Source of the DNA: Scilla litardierei
Taxonomy: Eukaryota > Streptophyta > Magnoliopsida > Asparagales > Asparagaceae
Reading direction: 5' to 3'
NCBI GenBank assembly: GCA_030789695.1
Contig: CM061142.1
Coordinates: 601,905,659 to 601,969,658, forward strand
Length of the DNA: 64,000 nt
In this document: piece after piece, positions 43,802 through 56,752 of the stretch
How positions within the stretch are numbered: the first letter of the stretch is position 1
How the letters are laid out: each line of letters begins with the position of its first letter
Translations under genes and position numbers: made by a program
The notes under the pieces: generated by a model
What the model saw: the letters and a program-made list of their open reading frames with translations, nothing else
What the model was told of the DNA's origin: nothing
Database searches by the model: none

Positions 43802-46266
43802 ATGCCTCCTCGCCTTAGGCCGAGGAAGCCTCAGCCGACGAAGAGGAAGGCCACCACTGGTCCCTCCTCTTCCTGGCCTGTACGACGCCCACGGCGTTCA
43901 CTCTCACCCACACCCGAGCCATACTTGGACGATTCTTCGTCCTCGTCCAACTCGTCACTATACATCACACCCGTGCCTTTAGCCATAAAAGCACCACACA
44001 CCACCCACCCTACCACTCCTCCCATCCCGACCACCGCTCCTCCACCCCGTCCCGTTCCACCGCTCTTCCACCCCGTCCCGTTCCACCGCTCTTCCACCCC
44101 GTCCCGTTCCACCACCACCCACCCTGAGGACATGCGATATCGTCTTTAGGGACGACGCTCACCGCGGCCGTTTCCTAGCCATGTCCCACCGCACCATCGT
44201 CCCCACCCACTTCTCTCAAATCCCGACCCTCCAGCGCCTTGGACTCCTACAGGGTGTCCACAGGCTTTACCAGGTCATTGGTTTTGACCGCCTCTTAGCC
44301 ATCCACGCCCGCACCTACACACGCCTCACCCTTGAGGCATTGAGCTCTACTGTCGTCACCTCGGAGAGTGATGGCATTAGCTTCTGGCTGCTTGACCACG
44401 ACGTAGTGGTCACGAACGCCATGATCCACTCCCACTTCCCCCTTCCCGCCATCACCGACTGCACACTCACTTTCTCCCTAGACTTCGAGCCCACCTCGTT
44501 CGATGCCGAGCTGTTTTGGCATCGCATCACAGGTCTGCGAGGATATCACCTAGCAGGGAAAAATCCTCTTGTATCGTCCACCCCTGTCTCCGCTACGCCC
44601 AGTGCCACCTCTCCACCACTCTCTTTTCTCGGCCAGAGGTTGGGACACTCTCCCTACACGAGCTTTCCCATCTTATGTGGATGACTCGACTTTTGCGCTT
44701 CCACCCCGACGGTATCCTACACCCCTTCCTTCTATCTGACGCGGCACACTGGCTGTATCATTGCCTTCTTCAAACCGCCCCACGCCGCCACTGATATCTG
44801 CTATGGCGGATTCTTCACTATTTTCACCCAAATGCTCGGCCCTCGCACTCCATGCACATCTAATGACTCCCACCGGGCATATACGCCTGACGATGGATGT
44901 GCTCACCCGCATGTCCTTCATTAGGCCGCACGGTGAGCGTCACTGGATTTATTCTAGGCACACACCGCGAGCATTACCTCTACCTGCCCCACCCCGACTC
45001 ATCTATATCACCCCAGTCATGCTTGACTGGATCACTCCCCGCATTTTTCCCGTTTCCACCATCCACGTCCTGTAGCCACTTGGAGCACCAGTCGACAACG
45101 ACATCGATGACTGGGTGCTCAGCTCTGATGAGAATGAGCCTGACATCGCTGCCCTCGTAGTAGCCCAACCAGCCCACCCTGCACATCCACCTCCACCTCG
45201 GAGCACTTCTGTTCCCACTTCTGTCAGTGCTCCCACCACCACCACCACCACCACCGTAGAGACCACGTGGACTGTCCACACCTCTACCCCAGAGGTCGCT
45301 ACCTCTGTCACTACCGTGCCCAGACCTGAGGGCACAATTGACTCTACTGCTTCTGATTTCACGTCTTCCACCCTTTCAGAGCCAGCCAGTTCTTTCGCTC
45401 CTGAGCCTACCGATTCACATATCCCGGAGCCCGTCTCTGCCAGCTCACTTCACGCACCTGTGGACCTCCTCACTTCCCTTCCTACCACTTTAGGGTCCAC
45501 AGTTTCTCCTCCTGGCACCACTTCTGTACCAGCATCAGCAGTCTTTTCTGAGAGCGTCGTGGTGTCTGTCACCACTTCTGTTGCCATGACGTCTCCTATT
45601 TCTGATGCTGCTGCTGCTTCTGTTTCTGCACCATATCTCGGATCCATTCCATACACATCCTCTTCCTCCGAGATCCCTGCTAGGCCACCCTCCCCTGACT
45701 TCCAGTTCAGACCCCGGGTATCACCTGCCCGTGGGCACACTACGAGGGTGGTCTCTAGCAGGTCACGCCCACCCCTTAGCGCCCGCACCACGGACGCACG
45801 TCTTTCTGCGATGGAGACCGAGGTTGTCACCCTGAGGCATGCCTTTGACACCCTCTCAGCCTCGCTCTCCACTTTTCACCAGTCCGTGGAGCGGGACCTC
45901 ACATCCATTCTTGACATTCTTAGGCATCAGTGTGCACCAACTGTCACACTTGCACCAGTCCCTCCTCCCAGGCCAGACCCTGTCTCTTCAGCCCATCATG
46001 CACCACTCATTGTGCCTTACTCTCAGGCTTCTGTAGGGCCTGTTACTTCTACCCTTAAGCCGGTTGCACCTCAGTTGGCGACTTCCGTTGTCGACACACA
46101 CCTTCTCACACATGTCGACACTCCAGCTGTTGTACCTTTGTCTGAGCCTATTCTCTCTTCTGTTTCCTCACTGGCCGACACACCTGTCGAGCCTTCACAT
46201 TCTGTGCCCGATGATCCATATCCCTGGTCCCCAGTAGTTGGACCCATCATCACCTCCAGAGGGTGA
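43802..46266 (+). pseudogene. ORF2 of E1, long but broken
   Basis: It starts MPPRLRPRKPQPTKRK, a basic N-terminus, then a Pro-rich segment with a 26-bp triplication. The core reads RLGLLQGVHRLYQVIG, ARTYTRLTLEALSS, DHDVVVTNAMIHSHFPLP, DAELFWHRITG and, after frameshifts near 44520 and 44770, CIVHPCLRYAQCHLST and IRPHGERHWIYS. A stop lies at 45073-45075. From 45115 a 383-residue open stretch is Ser/Thr/Pro-rich, with a strong coiled coil around DARLSAMETEVVTLRHAFDT and SVERDLTSILDILRHQ. Same family as the C and E2 ORF2 proteins. Function unknown. Confidence 0.65.
44042..44113. repeat. 26-bp tandem repeat, three copies, in E1 ORF2
   Basis: Copies begin CCACCCCGT at 44042, 44068 and 44094 and appear identical. 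Two extra copies add 52 bp, which changes the frame by one. The upstream frame (from 43802) and the downstream frame (from 44121) differ by exactly that amount. Confidence 0.9.
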
Positions 46267-46581
46267 TGCCGCTACTTGATCTTCACACCACTTTTGCTCA
46301 TGTCACCCCTTATTTAATTTTGTGCCCATCTGTCTCTTCGGGGCCCTGACCTTGCATAGCTTGGGGGATGACCATTTTTGCACCGCCTGTATTTACTCCA
46401 TCATTTTGCATTTGCACTTGCATCATGTCATCATTTGCATCATTTGCATGCCTGTTCATATTTTGTGCATCTTAGGAATTAGGTCATGCTATTATTTGCA
46501 TAGTTTTACTTTTCCTTAGTTTCCTTTTATTTACCACCAGCCCACCCTAGCCTCATTTTCCCTTCTTACCAGCGTGTTCTC

Positions 46582-46617
46582 AGCAGTGAGGACACTGCTG
46601 TGTTTAGCTTGGGGGAT
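46582..46617 (+). ncRNA. Hairpin plus G-run module, mid copy, E1
   Basis: Stem CAGCAGTG, loop AGGA, stem CACTGCTG (46582-46601), spacer TGTTT, AGCTTGGGGGA (46607-46617). A related TAGCTTGGGGGATGA without a clear stem lies at about 46356. Confidence 0.75.
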
Positions 46618-47987
46618 GAGCGTTATCGCTTTTATTTTCATTTTTCCATTTTCTTTCATTTTACACCCTTTTTATCTTTATTTTCCACCACTTTTTCACC
46701 GTTCCATTTTTTTAGCATCATATTTTTCATGTTTGGTATGCTTGCATGCATGCTTTTATTTTATTTTCTCCGCCTTTCTTTTCCCCTTTTGCTAGATATA
46801 TTCCATATGATGATATCTCTCTTAGCTTTAGTAGCTATCACGATGCTTATTACTTTTGCCATGCTACTCAGAGTATTTCAGTTCTTACTATTCATATGCT
46901 TGCATATATATTCTGTTGACGATCTCTCTATATGAATGCATGAAATGAATTGAAGATGAATATATGCAGTAGCATTTAGTATGCTCATGTTAGATATGCA
47001 CCGAGATTCATGCATCTTTAGGATATTTGAAGCATTTGTTTCGTTATCTTTTCACCTTCTGTTGCATGCCTGCTATTATTGTATGACTTACCGCATGACT
47101 TCATTATTTGTTGAAATGAATGAAAATATCTGTGCTTGCTTATGAGTTTAGTTGGAGTATTATCTTATTGAACCATTGTGCACATCTTATGAGTGAACCG
47201 AGTGATTATATTATTTCCTTCTCCATATATCTTATTATTCTCTACATGTCACTTGGGCTCACCCCCTCTGCAGTTACATATTTCGTATCCTATTCCGAAA
47301 TATCCCAAAAGAAAAAGTTAGTTCAAAAAGCCCCAAAAATCCAAAAAGGAGCCAAAATAAATGTATATCCTATTGCTCCTATAAAAAAAATTAATACTTC
47401 CTATATCTTACAACTTGAAGCTACACAAATACTTGGGAAAAAGCCACAAAATTCCTTTATTATTCCGTTGATGTGATGCCTCAAGCTAAGCTTAGGGGGT
47501 GAATCCATTTGATTATACGAGTGAGTATACCATTAGAGTGGAGTTGTGCACATTTGGGGACGTTTGATAATGCACAGACTTTGTGAAATATATTAGCTAT
47601 GGAGACTTTTCATGATTTGAGATGAATTTGTGAATGCCATAATCCTTATTCTATTTTCTGATGCATGCTTGGTGTGACTCTTATATTCTTCAGTTATTTC
47701 TATTTAATGAAAAGTGCATCGCCAACATATTTATACTAGATTCTATGAATTGCATGATATGGATATGAATAGATTGCATGAATTTAGAGAATCCCTTCCT
47801 TTGTTCTTAAATGCTTGCAAGCAATATGTTTGAAATGAAACTTTTATTAGCATGTGATCTATTTTCGAAGTATTGTGATATGTCGCTATGGCTTGAGATC
47901 TGACCGAATACTCTAGCACTCCACTCCATCTTCCATTCTTTTTTTTTTATTTTTTTATTTTTATTGCCCGGTGAGCATCGTATTCGT
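46618..47987 (+). other. 3' non-coding region of E1
   Basis: AT-rich with no credible gene. An A-rich block near 47295-47400 parallels those of C and E2. Confidence 0.5.
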
Positions 47988-48023
47988 CTTCCTCGAGGAC
48001 GAGTAAGAGGTAAGCTTAGGGGA
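47988..48023 (+). promoter_or_regulatory. Hairpin plus polypurine tract before middle E LTR
   Basis: Stem CTTCCTCG, loop AGGA, CGAGTAAG with one mismatch (47988-48007), spacer AGGTA, AGCTTAGGGGA (48013-48023), then the LTR at 48030. Confidence 0.75.
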
Positions 48024-48029
48024 TTTTTA

Positions 48030-49788
48030 TGTGTCCATAATTTACATGTTTTTACTGCATCATTTCATGTCATTTCTACCTCCAAACTCCATATTTTCAT
48101 ATATTATCGCGCTTCTAACGCCATATTCGAGTTTTGTATAGCTTTTTGGATTTTCAGGAGTTTTGGAGCGAATTGGAGCTATTTTGGGACATGGACACAT
48201 TCGGCACGTCCGAGACCTCATTGGCAAGGCTCCATGAGAGTTCGCTGAGGAATGGAAGAAGATTGGAGGAGAGGAGGAGAAGAGAATGAGAAATGGCAAA
48301 GTTGAGATCAGTTTCTCAGGTGACTCGACCGAGTAGCATCAGCTACTCGACCGAGCTAACACGCAGAATTTGCACAGGAAATGGCTCAGACCTACTCCAC
48401 CGAGCAGACATCCGACTCGACCCTAGTCGCACAAATAGATGAATATTTGAGCTTCTCTCCAAGGCATCCCAGCTCGACCGAGCAGCAAAGCAACTCGACC
48501 GAGCAGCTCACCTGCTCGACCCGAGTCATAAAGAAACAGAGCGACGTTTTAGAAGATGTTCAGATCTACTGTAGCTTGACCGAGTGGGGGGGGATACTCG
48601 ACCGAGTAGCCCGTATCAGCCAGACGCAGAAGCAGCAGTAAGGGGAGCCTGTAGCTAACTCGACCAAGCAGGCTCCTCTACTCGGTCGAGTAGCCGACGC
48701 AACCAGCCTAGTTTGTGGGCCCAAGTGCCCAGATTTTCTGAGATTTTTTTGGGATCTCCCCCCTATGTATTTAAGGATGTTTTAAGCTTTATTTTCAGAG
48801 ATGAACTTTAGAGAAACTCTTAGTTTGGTTTTAATTAGGTTTTTAAGCAGTTTGTGTCGTCGCTATATTGTATGAAGCAAATCTTAGATTTTTATTATTG
48901 TTTCACGCAAGGAATCTTGACTTCTTAATTCTCTTTGGATTGCTATTGCTTCTACGACGTGTTGGTAACAATTCTTTACACTTTCTATTGCCTTTTGATG
49001 TTTTCCATTGCCATGATGAATTCCATTGCATCTATTGAATATTTTGTTGTTATTTCTATGATGTGTGAGTAGTTCCATCTAAGGCTAATGGATTAGCCCA
49101 TGGATATTAGGATTGAGATGCAAAGTTTGGATTTTTAGGTTGCGTTGGAATAAAAGGAAATTATTTTGGTTGATCTTGCAAAGTTTGTAGGAGAACTCGT
49201 ACTGAGATTGTGCCCACGGTCAGTAGAATCGATTGGCTTAAGGAGTGTCCTATAGGCTTAATTAGGGAGTTAGTGGATTCAATTGGGACTCGTGACCATG
49301 CCCGGCTCGTGTCTTGATGGAATCCACCAACGAACTATATTACTAATTAACGGCTACCACCATTGCATCAATGATAGCCAGCAAAATACATCGAAGCTCT
49401 AACCCACATGAATGGCGTGAGCTGAGATCATTCCGTCCACGAGAGTGGCGTGAATATTGTCGATTCTTAATGCACGTGTCGTGTGTGCCTATGGGTTAAT
49501 GTGATACGTTAGATTCATGGTGCGTAGAACCATGAATTCCACATCTTGGATGCGACAATCTCTATAAAACCAATGCAACGTAAGAGTCTTAACCAAGCAT
49601 CGACGTTCGACGATCCTAGTGGTGAGTCATAAAGCCCTATTCTTTATTAATTGTTCACAATCCTAAGCAAACAATCTTTTGAAACCGACTGCTGCCTATA
49701 TTCTGAGATTTAAAAATAACCCAAAACAATAACATTCATACCTTCCATGTGGGATCGATATCTTTTATACTATTACTTGACACCGTAC
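48030..49788 (+). mobile_element. Middle E-family LTR, interrupted by solo LTR
   Basis: It starts TGTGTCCATAATTT after the E1 PPT and continues past the solo LTR at about 54462-54505. It contains an array at 48323-48693, a TATA-like TATTTAAG at 48778 and the Athila tail TACTTGACACCGTA. It serves as the 3' LTR of E1 and the 5' LTR of E2. Confidence 0.75.
48323..48693. repeat. Palindromic array, word CTCGACCGAG, middle E LTR
   Basis: About eleven ACTCGACCGAG or CTCGGTCGAG words occur, many as pairs 8-12 bp apart such as ACTCGACCGAGTAG and CTACTCGACCGAG. It ends about 85 bp before the TATA-like site. Confidence 0.8.
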
Positions 49789-52700
49789 TGTAACGGCCTG
49801 TTTTCATCAAGACAAACTATTTACGTAATTGACCAAAATTTTCAAATTTTAAACTATTTTATAATGATTTGTCAGGAGTTTTACTGATTTCAAAATTTTC
49901 TAATAAAAATATTTTGAAGTACAAGACTAGTTATGGAGTATTTTAGTAAGATCGGATTTCATCAAATACTCAAAACATTTTTGATAAAATTCATTTTCAA
50001 TTATTACCGTTTTGACTTAATGAATTTATTTTCCATACAAACATCATCAAAAAGATTTCAAACTTTTACAGTAACATTCAATGATCATTTAGGGCTTCCC
50101 ACATTAATTTCGTATTTTTCTGAAGTCAAATCGATAGAGAACCCGCAAACCCGCTTCCTAAACATTTTGATTAAAAACACGTATTTCCGTAGCTCAAACC
50201 CTGGAATGGATCTCGTATTCGCAATCCTCGCGACAATACGAACCCGTGTGTATGTTTTTGTAATTTTTTGGAATTGTTTAACTCCAGGGGCAAAATCGTA
50301 ATTTCGGATTTTACTCTTTTTACTAATTACACTGGTTAATTATATTAATTTGAGGGATTAAACTCAAAATACGAAGAATTAAGGGACTAATATCAAATTA
50401 CGCATAATTTAAGGGACTAATATGAGAAAAACCCTATATTATTACCTAACCCTTAATTATCTACCTACCGATTAACAGCCCATAAGGTTCACATGGCAGT
50501 CCATGAGAGAAACGATTAAACGTTTCCTACACTTAGTCAATACCTCCCCAACCACCCATTAATAACATTAATACCGATTCATGTATCTTCACGATTTGTT
50601 TGCATTATAAAACCCCCACCTCAGCAAACCCACCCCATTCTCCTCCAACGTTTGCAAACCCAGATGAACCCAAGCTTCTCATGGCATTCTCCCTCCTCTC
50701 GGCCGACCGTCTCCCTCTCACCCCCACTCTATCCCACCTAAAACACAACCCAGTAATACACAACTCCAAACCTACACACAGACACAACCTGTCTCACGAA
50801 GGGAGAGGAGCCAAACAAAAAACATACACACATTTTTCCCCTCTCAAAATTCACATCCACTTCATTCAAAACCCAACTCCTCTTTCTTTTCCTTTTCTTC
50901 TCCTTTCCATCACAACTACGACGATCCCGTCGGCCTACCGTCACTCACCGTCGGTGAGCTCCGACACTCCGATTACATTCACCGTGCAACCACCTAGGCA
51001 GTTGCCTCCTCTCCCACTTGCCGACACGCTTCGTCGGAACCCAAGCGACGCCGAAACTAAGCTCGCCATACTTAACTATTATGCTGAACATGGTAATGAA
51101 TATGGATAACGTTAGCAGTATATTCAAATTAGTTATTTCATTTCATTTTTGCAACACTCAAGTGCAGAAATTAGCTAACAGAATTTTGATGTGATTTAAG
51201 TTTTGAGATTTTGTTGGAAACCTACTGGTATTAGATGTTTGAAGTGGTCTTCGTCGACACCCCATCTCCCCTCTGTTTTCGACGACGCCACAGGGCTCCG
51301 CCGTCGCTTCACGTCGAACGCCACCTCCTCCTCTGCCGTTCGACCCCGGTTCCTCCTCCGTCGCGCGCCGTCGAGCCGAGCTCCCACCGAACTCTCGAGC
51401 ACGGCGTCACCTCCTCCTCTCCTCCGACGAACTCGCCACCAGCGAACTTCCTCAAGCCGAGCCCCTCAACTGCTTCACCGCCCTACGCAAGATTGCCGTG
51501 AGCTCCGGTCGAGTTTCTTCGTCGCCTCAGGAGACGTCGCAATCCCATGCTCTCAACTGGCAGCCCCACACGCGCCTCTATCATTTCCAAGGGAGACCCC
51601 AAGCTGGAGCCGCCATGCGCCCCTCCTCCGACAGGCGGCTGCCACCGTCGGCCGGCCCGTACCGTCGGACCACATGCGCCGCCCCCGGCATTCCCCGTGA
51701 TTCCTCTTGCAACCTCTTGCGTAAGTAAGAATATAACAAAACACAAAATTGTGTTTTAACGAGAGAACAAAACACAGTTTGGGTTTATGGCTTGGAGAGA
51801 GAAAGGGTTAGAGAAAGAACCAGATTTTTAATTAAAAAAATAGAAAATCAAAATATAAGGACCACACAAAAAATCTAAAAATACAAAAATGTCCTACACG
51901 TTGTCGCGAACGCGTAGGCGCCAGTTTCGTCTCAATCCGATATTTATTTTTCAAGTTATGATTTTTCAAAGATTACGATAGTTAATTCAGAATTGATAAA
52001 AACATGTATATCTTCCAGACTACACGAAACCACATATGTATAAAAAATATTTTCGTATTCTACTAGTCGAGAGTAAAATTTCGACATATCATATGAGATT
52101 TTTCGACGTGTATATCTTTCTAAACAATTCGTCGAACATTTACGATCGTTAATTTCTAATTTCAAAAACAGTTTTCTATAGATTTTAAATTCCGAAAATT
52201 GATTTTAAGCTTTTAAAAATTATTAAAAATACCAATGAGCTTCCGAAAAATATTTTCTTCATATATAAAATTATGTATCACACATATAGCCTATCTAAAA
52301 ATGTTTAGTATGTATTTTGACGAGTTCTAAGCTATAATAAAAATACGAACACATTAAGAAAAATAGATGGAAAATCGTGTAATTTCTAACTAGTGATTGC
52401 TTATGATTGCAGGTACCAATTCTCGTGCACCAGCATCTTTAGAAGCTCTAGCTCCAACCTCGTCTTATTACGACTATCTCGGGAGTACGTCACTCTAATT
52501 CTAACTTTGGAAATCTGGATAGTGTACTCGTATGAACTTAGGACATGTCATCTAGTCTCAGAACAGCTATTGACTTGAACCAAGGATTAGAGACCTAATC
52601 AACTAGCGAACTAATCAATAGTGGAATGACCAAAGGATTAAATTGAGATAGTACACTTTTATGAAATTTGATATCATAGTTGTTGGACTTCAAATCATTG

Positions 52701-54456
52701 CTCGGACTAAATTGAGATAGTAAACTTTCATGAAATTTGATATCATAGTTGTTGGACTTCAAAGCATTGCTCAGGATTGATATTCTCTGTTGAGGCTTCT
52801 GCCTTGACTTTTCAGCAAGTAACTACCATATAAATGTATTTGATGTACGCATTGATGGATGTATTGTTGTACACATTGTTGGATGTACGAAATGATGGGC
52901 CTATGAGGCCATATGGATATGGATACGGACATGGATACTGATACGGTTATAAATGTGAAATGTGATACAACATGGGTTATGGGGTAGTCTTGAGCTACGA
53001 AGTGTGCGGGAGTGACTGGGTCCACCCTTATTAGTTAAGCTGTACCATCACCCTGAAGGGGATGGTAGGTAGATATCTTACGAGTCGCTCCGTGGGATGG
53101 GTGCACTTCTGGTTGCATATCGTACACTCGAGCTAAGACTGTTGCACTAGCTGATTGATACAGGGCCCATGAGGCCATATTGATACGAACACGGATGCGA
53201 ACATTGGACTATAATAATACACTGGATACGGGGTAGTCTTGAGCTACGCAGTGTGCGGGAGTGACCGGGTCCACCCTTATTAGTTAAGCTGTACCATCAC
53301 CCTGCAGGAATGGTAGGTAGATATCTCACGAGTTGCTCCGTGGGATGGGTGCACTTCTGGTTGCATATCGTACACTCGAGCCAAGGCTGATGCACTAGTT
53401 TGATTGCTGTATGTACTCATGGTTGTTTGTATTGTCGGAACACACTATTGGGCCTTCGGCCATTTACGGAAAACATTACGGAACACACTATTGGGCCTTC
53501 GGGCATTTACGGAGCACATTTACGGAGCACACTATTGGGCCCTTGCGGCATTTAAGACTGATGCACTAGTTTGATTAATGTTGCACTAATTGATAATTGA
53601 TTGAGGCCATTGCTTCAGTCACGACTACTACTATTCTACAGATTAAGTCGAGACTACTCGAACGTGATAGAACGGTTTAATAATGAGCGGTCTTGAATTA
53701 CGACTGAATCAGTGTCTAGGAAGGAATGGGAAGGGGGTTGGTCAACCAATGGACTTGTTCCTGCGGTCTTTGAAGTGACATGTGCCTTCAAGCCCTGACT
53801 GACTGGCTGATTTGGGAGTTAAGTTAGACTTCTTATTATTAGGCCCGCCTACACTATTAGATAGCCAAACGACGATCATCTTTCCTTAAGAATTACTAGA
53901 TCAATCCATTGTCAACCCATTGGTCAAAACATTGTTAACCTGGTTGTCTTACTATTGCCATTAGTCAAAATATTGTTACTACCACATGCCACGCCACAGT
54001 CGCTACTTTTGCACTTACTTTATGCATTACATACCACATCTGTACATACCTGTCAGCTCATACTTTACTTTTTGTACCTATCTGACCATCTTTTGTTTAC
54101 TATAGTCTGTTCTATACTTTTGCACTACTTTGTTTCTATTGCTAGAATTATTGTGACTTACCTACGGTTTCATCTCTGTGGCACCGCAGACGATGTACAT
54201 ATGGAGGCAGATGCTCTAGAGTTAATAGCGCCAGAATTTGACCTTGAGTCTGCAGCTTTCAGAGTTGTTTCCAGTTATATTTACCTTCCTTCATGTACGA
54301 TTGTTGGACCATTTTTGTACAATATGGATGTAATAATTGGACACTATTTGGGTATTTTTGTACATCTCTGCATCGTGGCTATTTTGTTTTCACTGGTTAA
54401 CTGCAGGACCTGCGCAAATACCAAAAAGTAACGGGCCCGGGAATCGGGTCGTTACA
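49789..54456 (+). mobile_element. 4.7-kb solo LTR, Ty3/gypsy chromovirus type
   Basis: Ends TGTAACG...CGTTACA are perfect 7-bp inverted termini. The flanks are CGTAC at 49784-49788 and CGTAC at 54457-54461, a perfect TSD. The full 4668 bp holds no gag or pol. TATAAAAC at 50606-50613 precedes a 1.1-kb GC-rich leader (50600-51730) with open frames I do not call genes. It interrupts the sequence CACCGTAC/ACTTGCG at the end of the middle E LTR. An alternative is a single long non-coding element, but the chromovirus-like ends fit a solo LTR left by recombination. Confidence 0.85.
52641..53551. repeat. Three tandem repeat sets inside the solo LTR
   Basis: A ~70-bp unit occurs twice (52641-52775, AATTGAGATAGTA start). 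A ~250-270-bp unit occurs twice (from about 52897 and 53165; GGGGTAGTCTTGAGCTACG). A ~45-bp unit with ACACTATTGGGCC occurs three times (about 53439-53551). Confidence 0.85.
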
Positions 54457-54514
54457 CGTACACTTGCGTAAAGTGCCGGGGATTCGCGTTTGGGATACAT
54501 TTAGCGCTTGGTGT

Positions 54515-54532
54515 TCGTGCCATTGTTAGGTG
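54515..54532 (+). promoter_or_regulatory. Degenerate PBS of E2
   Basis: The segment TCGTGCCATTGTTAGGTG aligns with TGGCGCCGTTGCCGGGGA at 10 of 18 positions. Five of the differences are C-to-T or G-to-A. It is where the PBS should be, just after the LTR end. Confidence 0.4.
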
Positions 54533-54623
54533 AGTTCTAGGTGTTAGTTCACGAGTGATCACCACTCCTGAAAACACTTAGCACACACATCAAATCATTC
54601 ACACGCGTTTGTTATCATCAAAC

Positions 54624-56474
54624 ATGAAGTCATCGATCGTTGTATCCAACTACACGTTGTATCCAACACCCCCACCCCCTCCCCCTCCCCCTCCCAAAAA
54701 GAAGAAGGGTACCATCCCTAGGGCACGCACAAACATGCGATCCCACACCTTCACCACCCCCATCACATACGCACCCACCTGCTAAAGAGGAAGCACACTG
54801 CTCCTGCTTCCTCATCTAGGACACGAACCACCACATGAGAGACCGTTCCACCACCACCCCTCCACCCCCTCCACCCCCACCTGCACAACCTGAGAGCACG
54901 CCTCTAGAGACTTATGGCATCAGATTCATCGACGACGCACATCTTCACAAATTTGCCGAACTCTCTAAGCGCCCAGTCATCTCCACCAAATTCGTCGACT
55001 TAGGAGCCCTAGAGCGGCTAGGCCTCTTGCCATGTGTTAGTCAGCTGTATCGAAACTTAGGCATGTAGCATTTCTTAGGATTGACGGCGAAGACCTACAC
55101 TCGCCTCACCCTAGAAGCCCTCAGATCCTTGCATTACTCTGATAAGGGGATAGCGTTCAGGCTACTGGACAAGGAGCTATAGTTCACTTACGAAGGACTC
55201 CGTAAGCTGTTCCGGTGTCCCGATGTCCCCGTTGATGGTTCTGCCTATCATCCTGGAAAGGATTCCCCCTGCTATTCACTCCACTCACTTCTAGGAGAGG
55301 ATCTCCAACCTACCCATCTTTAGCACCAGCCGCTCCAAGTCATCATCCATTATCCATCCCTACATCTGATTTGCCCAGTGCCACCTTTCCACCACCATAC
55401 TTTGCATGTCTGAGGCCGGGATAATGTCTACCATCCAGCTCGTCCTCTTGTGGGCCCTCACTCTCCCCGCTGAGGAGCAGCTGGATAGCACATACCTTCC
55501 TGCATACTCTATAGACCACGCCCAAGTCTTCTGTGATCGGCTACTCTTCGTTGCTACCGTACAGAAGGACCCCATTTGTCGTGGCAGCTTCTTCACCCTT
55601 ATCGCCCATTGAGCCCATCTTGCCATCCCTGAGGACACTTTAGAGGCACCGAGCCCTACCATCCTATCTTTGAGCATGCTCTCTTGTATGCACGTTATTA
55701 GGGCCCACGGTGAGTGGCATTGGGTTTATCTTCATGGGTGTTTTAACGCCGATTTCATGGTCCTCCCAAGCCCTGCCGCGACTGCTGTGGCACCTCAACA
55801 GGTAGAGTGGATCCTCCCTATTCAGGAGCATATCCCTCCTATCTACGATCTGGAATCCGATAATGAGCAGGTTGCCCAGCAGCCTGCTCAACAGCCGGGC
55901 GCTACCCCACCACACGCTGAGGAGCCACACCCCATAGAGCCCTTGACCGAGCCAGCAATGGCCCCTTATATCCCCACATCTATTGAGGGCTATGTACTTT
56001 CCTCCGAGATCCATGCATCCTCTGCTGAGTTGTGTCATTCTGATGAGGCTGTCGATCTTTTTGTCCATACATCACCACCACCCGTGCCACATTAGTGCCT
56101 GCACCCCCTATCTGCACCTATCTTTAGCACTGTCTCTGCCATTCTTACGGAGAGTGTGGTGGTTTCTGTCACCTATTGTATCTATACCCACCTACACCGT
56201 CCCCGTCTCCACAGCCCCAGCTTCTGCACAGCTTACACTCTATTTGCATAATATTTTCTCCACACTGGGGCACACTTCTAGAGGCGAGTCCAGCAGCTCT
56301 TACACTCCTGATATCTCTACTAGATTATATGGAGTGGAGCATGCTATGGTTGAGCTTCGCAGATCCGTGGACGCGCTTGAGAGTCTTGATCGACAGAACG
56401 ACGAGAAGCTTGATCGCGTTCTTCAGCTTCTTCGGGCACCACTCCCATCCCCACCGGGTGGCGGTGCTGCCTGA
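54624..56474 (+). pseudogene. ORF2 of E2, heavily decayed
   Basis: It starts near 54624 (MKSSIVVSN, a proline run, KKKK). Conserved pieces are YGIRFIDDAHLHKFAELSKR, LERLGLLPCVSQLYRNLGM, KTYTRLTLEALRS, HVIRAHGEWHWVYLHG and a C-terminal coiled coil TRLYGVEHAMVELRRSVDAL with KLDRVLQLLRAP. Many in-frame TAG and TGA codons fit CAG or CGA decay by C-to-T change. Homologous to E1 ORF2 through the core. Function unknown. Confidence 0.65.
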
Positions 56475-56716
56475 TTATCACTTCTCGTTGTTATCCCTTG
56501 TCTCCCCCTTTTATTATTGTGTCCATCTGTCATTATAGGGCCAGCTTAGTCCAGCTTGGTGGAGACATATTTTGTGGTGTCCATCATGTCCATCATCTTC
56601 TTCTTCTTCTGCATACCCTGTACATATGCATTTGCATCTTTATTTTGCATCTAGGATTTTAATTTTTCACCTCATCCCACACTTAGCATCATTCTCCATC
56701 TCTACGCGCGTGTTCT

Positions 56717-56752
56717 CAGCAGTGAGGACACTGCTTTGTTTAGCTTGGGGGA
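56717..56752 (+). ncRNA. Hairpin plus G-run module, mid copy, E2
   Basis: Stem AGCAGTG, loop AGGA, CACTGCT (56718-56735), spacer TGTTT, AGCTTGGGGGA (56742-56752). It is the E1 module with one outer base pair lost. Confidence 0.75.

Noticed and set aside
50600..51760. Open frames of 118-169 residues in the solo LTR
   Set aside because: They lie directly downstream of the LTR TATA box, have Pro/Ser/Arg-rich low-complexity translations and no recognisable domain; more likely leader sequence than a captured gene.
54666..54700. Poly-C and proline-coding tract as a functional motif
   Set aside because: Simple low-complexity expansion; similar C runs occur at 32289 and 38904.
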